Shown here piece by piece: positions 47,701-56,928 of a DNA stretch of 64,000 nucleotides. The stretch spans positions 1 through 64,000 of the forward strand of contig CAZBBC010000014.1 in NCBI GenBank assembly GCA_964489835.1. Direction: 5' to 3'. The position numbers and the translations under genes are program-made. Source of the DNA: CAZBBC01 sp964489835. Its GTDB lineage: Bacteria; Calditrichota; Calditrichia; JAJRVZ01. Position 1 is the stretch's first letter. Each line of letters starts with the position of its first letter. The notes below the pieces were generated by a model. It had not been told where the DNA came from, did not search any database, and saw only the letters and a program-made list of their open reading frames with translations.

Positions 47701-49888
47701 TGATTTACCCGCAGACAGTTCTGATTCCAGAGGAAGTGCCTGGGTTGATTACGATAACGATGGTTGGCTGGATTTATTTGTTTCCAATGCCGGCGATGAG
47801 AAAAATATTCTTTACAGAAGCTCGGGTATTGGATTTTTTGAACGCCTTTCTTTTGGTCCTATTGTGACAGATTTTATAACAGATTCACGCGGTGTGGCCT
47901 GGGGTGATTACAATAATGACGGTTCCCCTGATCTGTTTGTTGCCAATAATGGCGGAAAAAATTTCTTATACCGCAATAATATTTCTCAAAAGAAGTGGCT
48001 TAAAATAAAGCTGGAAGGTACGGTTTCCAATAAAACAGCTATTGGTGCTACAGTCGTTGTAAAGACAAAACTTACCTCAGAGGATGACAGAATATTTGAA
48101 CAGCGACGGAGTATCGACGGACAGTCCGGATTTTTAGGTCAAAATAGTCAAATCCTGATGTTTGGTTTACGATCCGAAACTACCGTTGACTCGATCATTA
48201 TCTATTGGCCAAGTGGTACTATTGACCGCTTGACCAATTTTGCCACCAATCAGGTACTGAGTTTTAAAGAAAAGGAACCGGGTGTACCACCCCCGACCTT
48301 AACCAGTCCGACAAATGGACAGGATAAGATGCCTATCCCGGCGCTTTTACAATGGAATTCCGCAGTTTCGGGAGATTTCACTGTTCAGGTTGCTAATGAC
48401 AATCTATTCACTAATGTGGTATATAGTGAGAGTAAAACAGACAATCATGTTTATGTCCTCAATGGCCTCACGTATAGCACAACTTATTACTGGCGTGTGA
48501 ATGTTTCTGTAAACAGCACTGTCAGCAATTGGTCTGATGTTTGGGTTTTCTCAACCTACGATCCGGAGGTGAGTGCAAATAGAAGTATAACATTTCCTAC
48601 GTATGACCGGTGTGATCAATTTGCACCGGAAGATTATCTTCTGATTGGATTACCGGGAAACGCCGATCTTTATTTTCAGGATGTCCTTGGAGAAGGTGTT
48701 AAGGAAAATTGGATGGCATACTGGGACAATGGAAAATCCGGTAAACCGGAGGAGTACTATGTAGCCTATGACGGATCGGATATTTTTAAATTCAGAACCG
48801 GTGGAGCCTTCTGGATCATACATAATGGGAGTATAAACATTAACAGGCAAATTCCAAAGTCACCGCTGAATTCTCTTGCTCAGGCTGAGATTGACATCCA
48901 TGCCGGTTATAATATTATTACCTGTCCCTTTGGTTTTTCTGTTGATTGGGCTCAGATCAAAGAAGTGAATGGTATCGTCTCTTCCGCTCCTTTATGGCGA
49001 TACAACCGCAGCACCCACTCTTTTGTCGATTATTCCTTACTGGAGACGTATGAAGGTTTTTACTTTTTCAATGAAAATAGTGCACGTGGTAAATTATTGA
49101 TTCCCTACTATAATACAAGTCTTCAAAAGACGGCGATAAAAAGCGAATTGATCTGGGAAGGACGGATCGAAGTTTCTTCCGGAAAAAGTGTCGATGCCTC
49201 AACAAGATTTGGTACAAGTACGCAGGCCGGTGCAGGGCTTGATAAATTTGATTACAGAAAGCCGAGAGCCTTTGGAAATGCGGCTACCGCCTATTTTGAG
49301 CGTCCGGACTGGGATCGTAATTATAGCATATTTGCCAGTGATATTCGCCCGGAAATTGAGGAGATGGAAGTATGGGATTTTAAAGTAGCCGCGCCCAAAC
49401 AGAACAGTGTAATATTGTCCCTGACCGGATTAAGCGATATACCGGAAAAATTTGAGGTCTATCTCATCGATAAGACCCGCCAGAGATTCCAGGATCTGAA
49501 AGAAAATGAGATTTATAACTATGTTTCCACACCGGAAATATCAGAGTTTGAAATAATGATTGGAAATTCCCTGGAAATAGAGGAAAAATTAAAAACAATT
49601 GTACCGAAAGAATTAGCTCTCGGTCAGAATTATCCCAACCCCTTTAACCCGTCCACTACGATTCCGTTCACGCTACCTGAAAAGAATGATGTTACATTAA
49701 AGATTTTTAACTTGCTCGGGCAGGAAGTAACAACCGTGTTTAAAGGAACACTCGACGCCGGTAGATATTATTTTCTCTGGAATGGCACCAGTAACCGGAA
49801 AGATATAGTGCCATCAGGGGTCTATATTTATCAGATGACAACGAGTAGTGGTAAAAGTTTCGCCGGGAAGATGGTGTTGATAAAATAA
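44708..49888 (+). CDS. Giant secreted multidomain protein with type IX (Por) sorting domain
   Basis: 1726 residues. Signal peptide 1-25 (ends TAFSQ). Residues about 30-620 hold BNR/sortilin-type beta-propeller repeats (repeated S-x-D-x-G-x-T/S-W Asp-box motifs, for example STDQGNTW, SDDGGTTW, STDGGATW). About 624-717 resembles a starch-binding or AMPK-type CBM (VVVQGTFNNWG). About 741-1084 carries seven FG-GAP/VCBS repeats with calcium-binding motifs such as DFDNDGYEDL and DYNNDGWLDL. About 1096-1190 is an ASPIC/UnbV domain (IYWPSGTIDRLTN). A fibronectin-III-like domain (1194-1284) follows, then an unassigned 350-residue region, and about 1639-1726 a Por secretion sorting domain (NYPNPFNPSTTIPFTLPE, then VPSGVYIYQM). 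I infer surface or extracellular binding, perhaps to glycans; no catalytic motif seen. Confidence 0.9.
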   Translation: MKINIQKLLLILYLIITPVSTAFSQEFIIPTNGPEGIEARSIAIHPNGSIFVSAQGGSYYESTDQGNTWVWKSRRNYGCEAMIVTSWGDIFIGESSRIVKSSDLGVTWEEIHSLPSQNSIISLLFNKNTGDVLAGTYYAGIFVSDDSGATWQSKNNNLTSFAGMRINSLYQHTSGDIYATGTNYSGDGFIYRSKDNAESWTVLGDAIEDKYYEDITLTSDNRIFVVTRNGSIFRSDDGGTTWQNFNSGISEPAFRSIASLPGIPYDVLLVGTTHAGVYRSDNYGFTWTHLNNQGIYGLNTLDIKYDNANGVSYLSLQNAGIFRSDTEGLHWTAQNKGLANTDVQDVIVNENNILFAGVWWAGVYRSYDGGENWKWISADFAIPSVLSLTSKPGYIFAGTAGDGVYVSTDEGDSWAQTGLADAGWITAMVVGSSGEIYAGNTGGEIYQTTNNGSLWNLLSYNVGDEVLDMVLNPHTNSIFVAVDDLSTGGIHRSTDGGATWTKYTELSSTRVHSLTVSPVENIMYASTADNGIYVSMDNGDSWSKPANNNLSNWIDAVAVNSLGEIFAGGNNIYRSRDRGENFEVVSDEPSSTNAAAFVFDNSEVLYIGTAEESVWRSVNPTTSRNVHFSVSMKYQDGFFPDTSHVVVQGTFNNWGIDGAFVLDPENDVDLTYSGTFVISQSSDGILDDNFKYSYIAAGRPETRGIREIPWDGKEDLILDPVWFDDQKEFSKIYSDEIVSEMTDSRGVAWGDFDNDGYEDLIITDTGPSARNDLFRNNHDGSFSKITTGPITSDVGESRAACWGDYNNDGWLDLYIANNNNQNNFLYKNNGDGSFSKIEGGTETAQGGNSVGAVWADFDNNGWLDLFVANQSGQNNYLFLNNGGESFTSVISGNVVTDVGDSRGCAAADYDNDGDMDLFVANGGETGESNFLYANNGDGTFTRMTTSTVGNDVSISSGGSWGDFNNDGWLDLYVTNRNGSKNVLYKNNMGENFFAVGSADLPADSSDSRGSAWVDYDNDGWLDLFVSNAGDEKNILYRSSGIGFFERLSFGPIVTDFITDSRGVAWGDYNNDGSPDLFVANNGGKNFLYRNNISQKKWLKIKLEGTVSNKTAIGATVVVKTKLTSEDDRIFEQRRSIDGQSGFLGQNSQILMFGLRSETTVDSIIIYWPSGTIDRLTNFATNQVLSFKEKEPGVPPPTLTSPTNGQDKMPIPALLQWNSAVSGDFTVQVANDNLFTNVVYSESKTDNHVYVLNGLTYSTTYYWRVNVSVNSTVSNWSDVWVFSTYDPEVSANRSITFPTYDRCDQFAPEDYLLIGLPGNADLYFQDVLGEGVKENWMAYWDNGKSGKPEEYYVAYDGSDIFKFRTGGAFWIIHNGSININRQIPKSPLNSLAQAEIDIHAGYNIITCPFGFSVDWAQIKEVNGIVSSAPLWRYNRSTHSFVDYSLLETYEGFYFFNENSARGKLLIPYYNTSLQKTAIKSELIWEGRIEVSSGKSVDASTRFGTSTQAGAGLDKFDYRKPRAFGNAATAYFERPDWDRNYSIFASDIRPEIEEMEVWDFKVAAPKQNSVILSLTGLSDIPEKFEVYLIDKTRQRFQDLKENEIYNYVSTPEISEFEIMIGNSLEIEEKLKTIVPKELALGQNYPNPFNPSTTIPFTLPEKNDVTLKIFNLLGQEVTTVFKGTLDAGRYYFLWNGTSNRKDIVPSGVYIYQMTTSSGKSFAGKMVLIK
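46933..47970 (+). repeat. FG-GAP/VCBS tandem repeats inside the giant exoprotein gene
   Basis: Seven tandem units of about 48-50 codons. The calcium-binding cores are DFDNDGYEDL, DYNNDGWLDL, DFDNNGWLDL, DYDNDGDMDL, DFNNDGWLDL, DYDNDGWLDL and DYNNDGSPDL. SRG or SRA followed by AWGD-like text opens most units. The repetition is visible also in the DNA, so this locus could expand or contract by recombination. Confidence 0.85.
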
Positions 49889-52150
49889 TTACATTTCCTG
49901 TTTCGCAATCAGATTTAATGCTGATCCGGCTTTAAACCATTCAATCTGTGCCTGGTTAAAGGTATGTTTTAAGACACATTCATCCTGAGTACCGTCTTCG
50001 TGTTTGATTAGCAATTTTAAAGGAACACCGGGTGCAAAATCTTTTAAACCCTGGATATATAGTCGATCGTTTTCAGTGATCAGGTTATAGTCATCAGTAT
50101 TTCCAAAAGTCAGAGCAAGCATCCCCTGTTTTTTTAGATTGGTTTCGTGAATACGGGCAAAACTTTTGGCGATAATAGCCTTTCCACCTAAATATCTTGG
50201 TTCCATCGCGGCATGTTCGCGGCTTGAACCCTCACCATAGTTCTCATCGCCGATAACGATCCAGCCAAGCCCTGATTTTTTATAATCCCTGGCATTCTCG
50301 GACAGTTTTTTTACCTCTCCGGTCTCAATATTTTTCCCGCTGCCAGGCTCATGGCCAAAAGCACTGACCACTCCGATAAAGAGATTGTCGGAAATATTAT
50401 TCAAATGGCCACGAAAACGAAGCCAGGGTCCGGCGGGAGAAATATGATCGGTCGTACATTTACCCTTGGCTTTAGCCAAAACCACCATACCATTATAATC
50501 ATTGCCATCCCAGGATTGAAAAGGCTGAAGTAATTGCAATCTCTTGCTGGCCGGATTAACCTTAATTTCGATCGATGATCCGTCTTTTGCCGGAGCTATA
50601 TAACCGCTATCACCTGGATCGAATCCATTTTTTGGTAACTCATCCCCATAGGGGGCTTCAAGTTTTATTTTTTCACCGTTTTCGTTTTCAAGGGTATCGG
50701 TTAGGGGATTGAAAGAAAGTTTTCCGGCGATGGCCAGGGCGGTAACAATTTCCGGACTGGCGACAAATGAGTGTGTTGCCGTGTTTCCATCGTTGCGTTT
50801 GGCAAAATTGCGATTGTAGGATGTAACAATCGTGTTTTTTTCTCCCGGTTTAACGTCATGGCGTTTCCATTGGCCGATACAGGGTCCACAGGCATTGGCC
50901 AGCACCATACCGCCGATTTTAATGAAATCTTCCAACTGACCATCACGTTCAATTGTCGCCCGGATTTGCTCAGATCCTGGTGTAACGACAAATTCTGATT
51001 TTGCTTTAATGCCGTTTTTTACGGCAAAACGGGCGATGCTGGCCGAACGTTCAATATCTTCATAGGATGAATTGGTGCAACTGCCAATGAGACCTACCTT
51101 AACTTCCTCCGGATATCCGTTTTTCTTTGCGGCTTCAGCCAATTTTGAAATTGGCCAGGCAAGATCCGGGGTAAAAGGGCCATTAACATGAGGTTCTAAT
51201 GTATTCAGATCAATTTCAATAACCTCATCATAATATTGATCCGGATGATCAAAAACCTCAGCATCCGCAGTAAGTTCTGTCAAAAGTCCTTTAGCTAAAT
51301 CAGCGAGATCACTTCGGCCGGTTGCCTGAAGATAGGTTGCCATGCGATCGTCAAAAGGAAAGACCGAGGTGGTAGCGCCGATCTCGGCACCCATGTTGCA
51401 GATCGTCCCCTTTCCTGTGCAACTTATTGATTGGGTGCCCGAACCAAAATATTCAACAATTTTACCGGTACCACCTTTAACAGTTAAAATTCCTGCCAAT
51501 TTTAATATGACATCTTTGGGTGATGTCCAACCGGACATTTTTCCGGTAAGTTTAACGCCGATAACTCCCGGCCATTTAAGTTCCCAGGGGAGACCGGCCA
51601 TTACATCCACGGCGTCAGCACCGCCAACCCCTATGGCAAGCATTCCTAAACCACCGGCATTTGGTGTATGCGAATCGGTACCGATCATTAAACCACCCGG
51701 GAACGCGTAATTCTCAAGAACTACCTGATGAATAATTCCTGCACCGGGTTTCCAGAATCCAAGGCCGTATTTTTGGGATACACTGGCCAGAAAATCATAG
51801 ACTTCTTTATTTTCATCGACAGCACGAAGTAAATCATTTTTTGCTCCTACTTCTGCTTGTATTAGGTGGTCACAATGAACTGTCGATGGAACGGCCACTT
51901 TATTTTTACGGGAGGACATGAATTGAAGCATGGCCATCTGGGCAGTCGCATCCTGCATGGCAACGCGATCCGGATTAAGATATACGTAAGTTCCCTGCCT
52001 CTCCGGCATGACACTCAATTCATCACCCAGGTGACTGAAAAGGATTTTCTCCGTCAGAGTAAGCGAACGACCGACTAAATTTCTGGCGGTTTCTTGTTTG
52101 GTTTTAAAATTTTCATACGTTTGTTTGATCATATCATAATCGAAAATCAT
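49889..52150 (-). CDS. acnA: Aconitate hydratase, mitochondrial type
   Basis: Isomerises citrate to isocitrate in the TCA cycle with a [4Fe-4S] cluster. The 753-residue length and [14 protein letters not shown] start pattern are those of the mitochondrial-type family rather than AcnB. Cluster cysteines occur in [12 protein letters not shown] and [31 protein letters not shown] and [17 protein letters not shown] (swivelling domain) are present. SD GGAG precedes the ATG. Its stop abuts the stop of the converging exoprotein gene with no bases between. The symbol is by family; AcnA-type naming varies. Confidence 0.94.
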   Translation of the reverse strand: MIFDYDMIKQTYENFKTKQETARNLVGRSLTLTEKILFSHLGDELSVMPERQGTYVYLNPDRVAMQDATAQMAMLQFMSSRKNKVAVPSTVHCDHLIQAEVGAKNDLLRAVDENKEVYDFLASVSQKYGLGFWKPGAGIIHQVVLENYAFPGGLMIGTDSHTPNAGGLGMLAIGVGGADAVDVMAGLPWELKWPGVIGVKLTGKMSGWTSPKDVILKLAGILTVKGGTGKIVEYFGSGTQSISCTGKGTICNMGAEIGATTSVFPFDDRMATYLQATGRSDLADLAKGLLTELTADAEVFDHPDQYYDEVIEIDLNTLEPHVNGPFTPDLAWPISKLAEAAKKNGYPEEVKVGLIGSCTNSSYEDIERSASIARFAVKNGIKAKSEFVVTPGSEQIRATIERDGQLEDFIKIGGMVLANACGPCIGQWKRHDVKPGEKNTIVTSYNRNFAKRNDGNTATHSFVASPEIVTALAIAGKLSFNPLTDTLENENGEKIKLEAPYGDELPKNGFDPGDSGYIAPAKDGSSIEIKVNPASKRLQLLQPFQSWDGNDYNGMVVLAKAKGKCTTDHISPAGPWLRFRGHLNNISDNLFIGVVSAFGHEPGSGKNIETGEVKKLSENARDYKKSGLGWIVIGDENYGEGSSREHAAMEPRYLGGKAIIAKSFARIHETNLKKQGMLALTFGNTDDYNLITENDRLYIQGLKDFAPGVPLKLLIKHEDGTQDECVLKHTFNQAQIEWFKAGSALNLIAKQEM

Positions 52151-52237
52151 AGGTAACTCCTGTGTTTTTTAAAGTAGTGTTAAAAGTTTTAATATGTTTT
52201 CCATTTAACTTATTATTTTTATTAGTTTAAAAAAAAC

Positions 52238-52307
52238 ACCCCCCTTAATCCCCCCTTAATAGGGGGGCAGGATCCGATTCCCCCTTTGAAAGGGGGATAG
52301 GGGGATG
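52238..52307. repeat. G-run palindromic repeat (copy near aconitase)
   Basis: Two hairpins: CCCCCCTTAATAGGGGGG at 52250-52267 and ATTCCCCCTTTGAAAGGGGG at 52278-52296, the latter followed by ATAGGGGGATG. Same family as at 23.1 and 55.2-55.4 kb. It lies between the AMMECR1 end and the aconitase start. Confidence 0.75.
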
Positions 52308-52351
52308 TATTTTCCTATTTCTTCAATACCCCTTCACACTCTTCTCTAATA

Positions 52352-53861
52352 CTACTCCCCAAATACAAAAGCCGAAAAAAGAAAAATATCCGTATTCTCA
52401 TCCTTCCAGGCATCCAAGGGTAACCCGGCTTTCCGGCAGGTATGTTGGATAAAGGTCAAAGTATCCCATTGATTATCGGTTGCGACCTGCGGTAAGAGGA
52501 GGCCTTCGTATGATCCTTTTTTTATCAGCAGTCCGTGTTTACCGATTTTTATCTGTTTGATATCATGCATACGCTGAAAAGGTGAAAGCACGGAGATCTC
52601 GTAAGATAGTTTTTTAAGTTCACTTTTATTCACTGGCGAAAAACGTGGATCTTTAAGGGCCGCACTGATGGCCGCACTCTGAACTGTTTGGTAGAGAGGT
52701 TTTATGGCCGACGTATATCCAATACATCCTCTCAGGTGCTCATCTNNNNNNNNNNTTTAAAGTGACAAAAGCACCACGATCCTTTTCCAGTGATTCAAAT
52801 CCCCCCGCAGAACACTCATATACTTTTCCTTCCATTACTGCCATTTCCACGGATTTCCTGGCGATATTTAATAAATGTTCCTGCTCCTTTTTACTGAGGA
52901 TAAAGTCAAAGTCATGAGCGGACGCCGCAGAATTATCGCGGTAAAAAACAGCAGATGTATAACCGACAACACTGTTTTTCTCACCAATAGGCACATCACC
53001 GGAATTGGCATATTTAATGATCTGCGCCTGGTTAGCACCGAGACGTTCGGCGGCAATCATGGTGGCTACAATGGGTCCACCGCCACAGGCTTCCCATAGT
53101 CGATTATTTATATTACGGGCAAGATTGAGATGATCCCACTCCTGAATGGCAGTAAGTACTTTCTGATCGAGCCGGACCGCCTCGGAATAAGGGTGGAAGT
53201 GAGATAAGTCCGAACTGGCGACGATAACTGTTTTTTCATTGGTTATCATATTTGAAAGGGCAATGCCCAGGGCCCGGCAGGTTTCATAGTTCTGATCTCC
53301 CATAACAATCGGAACCAGCATAAAATCATCAATAACTTTTTGCAGGAATGGTAACTGAACTTCCAGGGCATGTTCCATCCTGCCCTGTTTCTGCGTGTCG
53401 TGGCCTTCGGAAGAAAGCGTGATGGACGGATGCTGGGCGGCTAATTTTCCGCAAAAATCGATATCCACAGGAATTGTCCCCAGTGGTGTTCGATAAGCTG
53501 ATCCGTTATAAACCGCTGATCCGGAAAATGCAGTAATATGTGATGGAGAGATAACAACAACACGATCAATAGGTCTGTTTTTTAAAAGATTATAGCCATG
53601 GGCAGCTACCTGTCCGGAATATACATAACCGGCATGGGGTGAGATCAATCCGATGATCGTGCCTTTAATTGCCGGTGCTTTTGCCTGCTTAAGTAATTGC
53701 AGTACCATGTCTGAAAGTGCGGTTGAATCTCCCGGATAAAAAGATCCGGCGACTCCCGGATCTCGTACTTTTTCATCCGGCATCGTTGTATTTTTTCCCA
53801 AAAATGTCATGATAGCACCCCCAACAATGATAATGGCGAGAATTCCACTTCCTCTTACCAT
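52352..53861 (-). CDS. MEMO1-AMMECR1 fusion (AmmeMemoRadiSam proteins A and B), interrupted by an assembly gap
   Basis: Function unknown. The start at 53861 (MVRGSGILAIIIVGG) has AGGAG upstream and begins with one membrane helix. The MEMO domain follows (GVAGSFYPGD, ISPHAGYVYSGQ, SPSHITAFSG, SSDLSHFHPY, EACGGGPI); the His, His and Cys in SPHAG, SPSHI and EACGG match the metal-binding residues reported for human MEMO1. The AMMECR1 domain starts at LSKKEQEHLLNIARKS, runs to RGAFVTL, meets ten Ns at 52746-52755, and resumes in a shifted frame with DEHLRGCIGYTSAIKPLYQT, ending FSAFVFGE. LRGCIGY is the AMMECR1 signature, so this is one gene. Downstream partner of the radical SAM gene 41 bases upstream on the same strand. 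Confidence 0.88.
52746..52755. other. Assembly gap of ten Ns
   Basis: Ten undetermined bases inside the AMMECR1 part of the fusion gene. The reading frames on both sides agree only if the true number of bases is a multiple of three; ten is out of frame. Aligning FVTL(K) and DEHLRGCIGY to the usual family spacing suits three bases. Confidence 0.97.
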
Positions 53862-53902
53862 CTGTTTTACTCCTATTTTTTTATTATTAAAAATCATAAT
53901 AA

Positions 53903-55141
53903 TCAAATACCCCACCGGCCGGCTATTTCATGATTACATTTAAAACAGCGACCGTTGCGAATTTTTATCTCATGGACAATAAATCCGGTTCTCCGCACCA
54001 CTATTTCCTGGCATTTCGGACAAACGGTGTTCTCTGCCGGATGACCGGCTACATTTCCAATATAGACATAATGCAAACCTTCGGCCAGGGCAATTTCCCT
54101 GGCACGGTTTAAGGTCTCAACAGGGGTTGGTGGTAAATTTTTAAGCAGGTAATAGGGATGAAAACGTGTAAAATGAATGGGAACATCCGGTCCAAGATAT
54201 TTAATGATCCACTGGGATAATCCTTTTAACTCCTCATCACTATCGTTGAGTGTGGGTACGATAAGATAGACGATTTCCGTCCACATATCCAATTTTCTCA
54301 TGGTAATAAGGCTATCCAGCACCGGTTTTAACTCACCGTTGACAACATTGCGGTAGAACTTTTCAGAATAAGCTTTCAGATCCACCTTGATTGCATCAAC
54401 CGTCCGGCATAGTTGGATAAGCGGCTTTTCAGAGATATAACCGGCAGTAATGACAACACTTTTCACCTCTCTGGCTTTGCCGGCAATGGCTGTGTCTTCC
54501 ATGTATTCAAAAAAAATTGTTGGTTCGTTGTAGGTGTAGGCAATGGATATACACTCACTGTTCTTTGCTTGTAGAGCTGTTTTTTCGGGCGGCAAATAGA
54601 TACTTCGTACCTGCTCCGGTCGTACCTGGGATATCTCCCAATTCTGACAGAACTTACAGTTAAGATTACAACCGGCCGTGGCAATCGAAAAAGCCATGCT
54701 TCCGGGATAAAAATGAAAAAGCGGTTTTTTTTCGATAGGATCAATATGATAGGTACAGGGCCTGGAATATACCAACGAAAAATAAGTACCTTCGCGGTTT
54801 TCACGGACGCCGCAGTATCCCCGCTCCCGATCATCGATTACACATTCCCGTGGGCATAAATTACAGCGGATTTTTTTATGGGGTAATTTTTCATAAAACC
54901 GGGCTTCTATAACAAATTTTTGCATGTCTTCCGGAAAAAGCTGCGCAAGATCAGTCGAGGCCGGCATTGCCGGTGTTGTATAAAGAGCTGCACAAGCGAG
55001 TGAAGACAGTTTCAGAAACTCCCGGCGATGCATCGGTAGGGCGTCCTGCACATGAAGTTCGGCATGATCGATTAAATTGTGCGGATGATCTACTGGATGG
55101 TGGCTCGGAAGAACCAATTTTGATATTTTTTTAGAAATCAT
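53903..55141 (-). CDS. AmmeMemoRadiSam system radical SAM enzyme with twin-arginine signal
   Basis: Radical SAM protein of the family that accompanies AMMECR1 and MEMO proteins; reaction unknown. The SAM cluster motif is in TAGCNLNCKFCQNWE (CxxxCxxC). A second cysteine set near the N-terminus, CNLCPRECVIDDRERGYCGVRENR, and one at the end, CPKC...CFKC, are typical. VDPIEKKPLFHFYPGS is a family hallmark. Residues 37-62 read MHRREFLKLSSLACAALYTT, a good Tat signal, although radical SAM enzymes normally work in the cytoplasm. Start: ATG at 55141 gives a His-rich 36-residue extension; ATG at 55033 would start right at the Tat signal and may be the true start. Followed by the MEMO1-AMMECR1 gene. 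Confidence 0.88.
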   Translation of the reverse strand: MISKKISKLVLPSHHPVDHPHNLIDHAELHVQDALPMHRREFLKLSSLACAALYTTPAMPASTDLAQLFPEDMQKFVIEARFYEKLPHKKIRCNLCPRECVIDDRERGYCGVRENREGTYFSLVYSRPCTYHIDPIEKKPLFHFYPGSMAFSIATAGCNLNCKFCQNWEISQVRPEQVRSIYLPPEKTALQAKNSECISIAYTYNEPTIFFEYMEDTAIAGKAREVKSVVITAGYISEKPLIQLCRTVDAIKVDLKAYSEKFYRNVVNGELKPVLDSLITMRKLDMWTEIVYLIVPTLNDSDEELKGLSQWIIKYLGPDVPIHFTRFHPYYLLKNLPPTPVETLNRAREIALAEGLHYVYIGNVAGHPAENTVCPKCQEIVVRRTGFIVHEIKIRNGRCFKCNHEIAGRWGI

Positions 55142-55492
55142 GATTTCAGGTTTTAGTGGTTATAAAATTGATTAATGTCATAATAAACAACCCCCTAACC
55201 CCTTTATTGGGGCTGTTGCAGATTTGATTTATTGGCACAATTTATCAGAATTGTATGATCTGTCTCCCCCTTGATAAAGGGGGACTAAGGGGGATATATA
55301 CTCTTCTATGTTATTTATTTACAACCCCCTAACCCCCTTTTCTAAGGGGGAATAGATTTTGCTTTATCGATAGCAAAAATGAACTTTTGCTCAAAAATAA
55401 CCTAAACTGCAACATCCCTATTAAAGGGAAATTAAATCATTGATTTAATATAAGTTAATCAATCTAACTTTAAGATTTGTGAATAGTTCAGC
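55142..55492. other. Intergenic region filled by G-run palindromes
   Basis: 350 bases with no supported gene. Almost all of it is accounted for by the palindromic repeat cluster at 55185-55440. Confidence 0.55.
55185..55440. repeat. Cluster of G-run palindromic repeats
   Basis: Three related hairpin units: CAACCCCCTAACCCCTTTAT with TTGGGG (55188-55210), CTCCCCCTTGATAAAGGGGG followed by ACTAAGGGGG (55263-55294), and AACCCCCTAACCCCCTTTTC with TAAGGGGGAAT (55322-55350). A degenerate fourth (CATCCCTATTAAAGGG) is at 55413-55430. Family as at 23.1 and 52.25 kb. Confidence 0.75.
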
Positions 55493-56476
55493 CTAAATAT
55501 TTACAATATTGATCCGTCCGGGATCATTGGTACCCAGTTGATGATTTTTATCGGCTGCAGTTGCAATATAAGTCGGTTCCCTATTTTCTGCTTTTAATGG
55601 TTTCAATCTGTTTTTAATTCTCTGTTCTTCAATGATTTGCCAACCGGTATAATCAAGAGCAACCGGATCAGTCCCCATTAATAATCCATTATATGCCCAG
55701 GTCCACTGTGGCATAAATGATGGCCCCCCTTCATACTGGGCCTGAATGGCATCGCAGATGGTAAAGCGGACCTTTTGACGAATGGAAGGCAGCATATAGA
55801 CATCGGGAATATACGGGTCACCAACATTTATATGATATTTATTTGGATTATGAATGGCTCCGAACATATTTTTTAAAGACACCGTGACACCGGCAATACC
55901 ATGATCTTTCAATACCGGAAGATTTATGACAGCGTCGCAGATCTGTGTAAGCGTTTTTGAGATAAGGCTGGCCGCGGAACCGAATATTTCGAAATCGGAT
56001 TCAAAACCAACGGCGTCATTGCCAAAGCATTTCAGACCGTTACCACGGTAGGATATTTTAAATCCTCTATCTTCAAGATCTTCGTTCAGCCGGTCCCAGA
56101 TTACAATATCTTCAGATTTAATGCCTGTGTCCCTCAGGCGTTCGCAAATTGCATTGACCAATTCGATCGTCGTACCTCCACGGCCGGAAAGACAGTTCAC
56201 TTTCAGACCGATCACTTCACCCGGTCTGGCTATCTTCTGCCAGCCCGCCAGGGGAGAATCCGTGTTAAAGAATGCTTGTACACCACTATCCAATAAACGT
56301 ACCAGGCGGTCTGTTACTACCTGGTATTTCTTAGATTGCAGGAGAGGATCGCGGGCAATGACAACTTTAGAATGTTTTGTATCATCACTATTGGCACAGA
56401 CGGTATGAAGCGGAGAGGAAGTCAAGAGACCGCCCGTAACCGTTATACCTGTTTTTATAAATTGACGTCGTTTCAT
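55493..56476 (-). CDS. DUF362 protein with twin-arginine signal
   Basis: A 327-residue exported protein of the DUF362 family, whose function is unknown. The N-terminus MKRRQFIKTGITVTGGLLTS is a Tat signal, ending around residue 30, so it should be folded, perhaps with a cofactor, before export. Family stretches: GLKVNCLSGRGGTTIELVNA, INLPVLKDHGIAGVTVSLKN, MFGAIHNPNKYH, and LLMGTDPVALDYTG. I see no CxxCxxC ferredoxin motif, unlike the DUF362-ferredoxin fusions. Upstream of the radical SAM gene on the same strand, separated by palindromic repeats. Confidence 0.87.
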   Translation of the reverse strand: MKRRQFIKTGITVTGGLLTSSPLHTVCANSDDTKHSKVVIARDPLLQSKKYQVVTDRLVRLLDSGVQAFFNTDSPLAGWQKIARPGEVIGLKVNCLSGRGGTTIELVNAICERLRDTGIKSEDIVIWDRLNEDLEDRGFKISYRGNGLKCFGNDAVGFESDFEIFGSAASLISKTLTQICDAVINLPVLKDHGIAGVTVSLKNMFGAIHNPNKYHINVGDPYIPDVYMLPSIRQKVRFTICDAIQAQYEGGPSFMPQWTWAYNGLLMGTDPVALDYTGWQIIEEQRIKNRLKPLKAENREPTYIATAADKNHQLGTNDPGRINIVNI

Positions 56477-56928
56477 GATGTGTTGTTTTTTCTAATAGTG
56501 AATGGCGATAGCCATGCGCCTGATCCCGGATTCTTATACGACAATATAAGAATTTTTCATCGTGTCCACCAACAGGTTTTAAAATTTGTTTATCCGGTCG
56601 AATCTTTTTAGGTCATTTATAGCTGTTTTTATCTTTTTATTTTGTATTTTGATAAATAAATAATTGTTATCGGCGTATAGACTTATGCACTACGAATGAC
56701 GCGGAATTGGGATCTGGGAATTATTTAGTTCCGATTTCAAAAATAAATTGTATGGATTGCTTCGCTAATGCTCGCAATGACGATATTGACGCCGTCATTG
56801 CGAGTCACGAAGAATGAGTAGCCTGCCCGCCGACTGGCGGGACGAAGCAATCTATTGTAATTATTAGTGTTATCTTCTTTTTTATGAGGTAAAAGATCCA
56901 GTCATTAAATTTTTAAAGGAGAGTTTCC
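56477..56928. other. Divergent intergenic region DUF362/tatA
   Basis: About 450 bases. 56754-56853 is a CGTCATTGCGAG-family repeat with a nested palindrome. Nothing else is supported except the Shine-Dalgarno of tatA (AAAGGAGA). Confidence 0.5.
56754..56853. repeat. CGTCATTGCGAG repeat with nested CCCGCC hairpin
   Basis: Inverted unit GGATTGCTTCGCTAATGCTC/GCAATGACG (56754-56782) followed by a direct unit starting CGTCATTGCGAGTCACGAAG and ending GACGAAGCAATCT (56793-56853). The direct unit is interrupted after GAATGAGTAGC by CTGCCCGCCGACTGGCGGGA, whose CCCGCC/GGCGGG stem is absent from the 26.9 kb copy. That points to one repeat inserted in another. Confidence 0.75.

Noticed and set aside
47010..47867. 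Several plus-strand frames of 60-76 codons in the FG-GAP region
   Set aside because: They are alternative frames of the repetitive Asp/Asn/Gly codons and have Met/Ile-rich translations without any family resemblance.
54463..54834. 123-codon minus-strand frame inside the radical SAM gene
   Set aside because: Same-strand alternative frame of a secure gene, without a ribosome site or domains.
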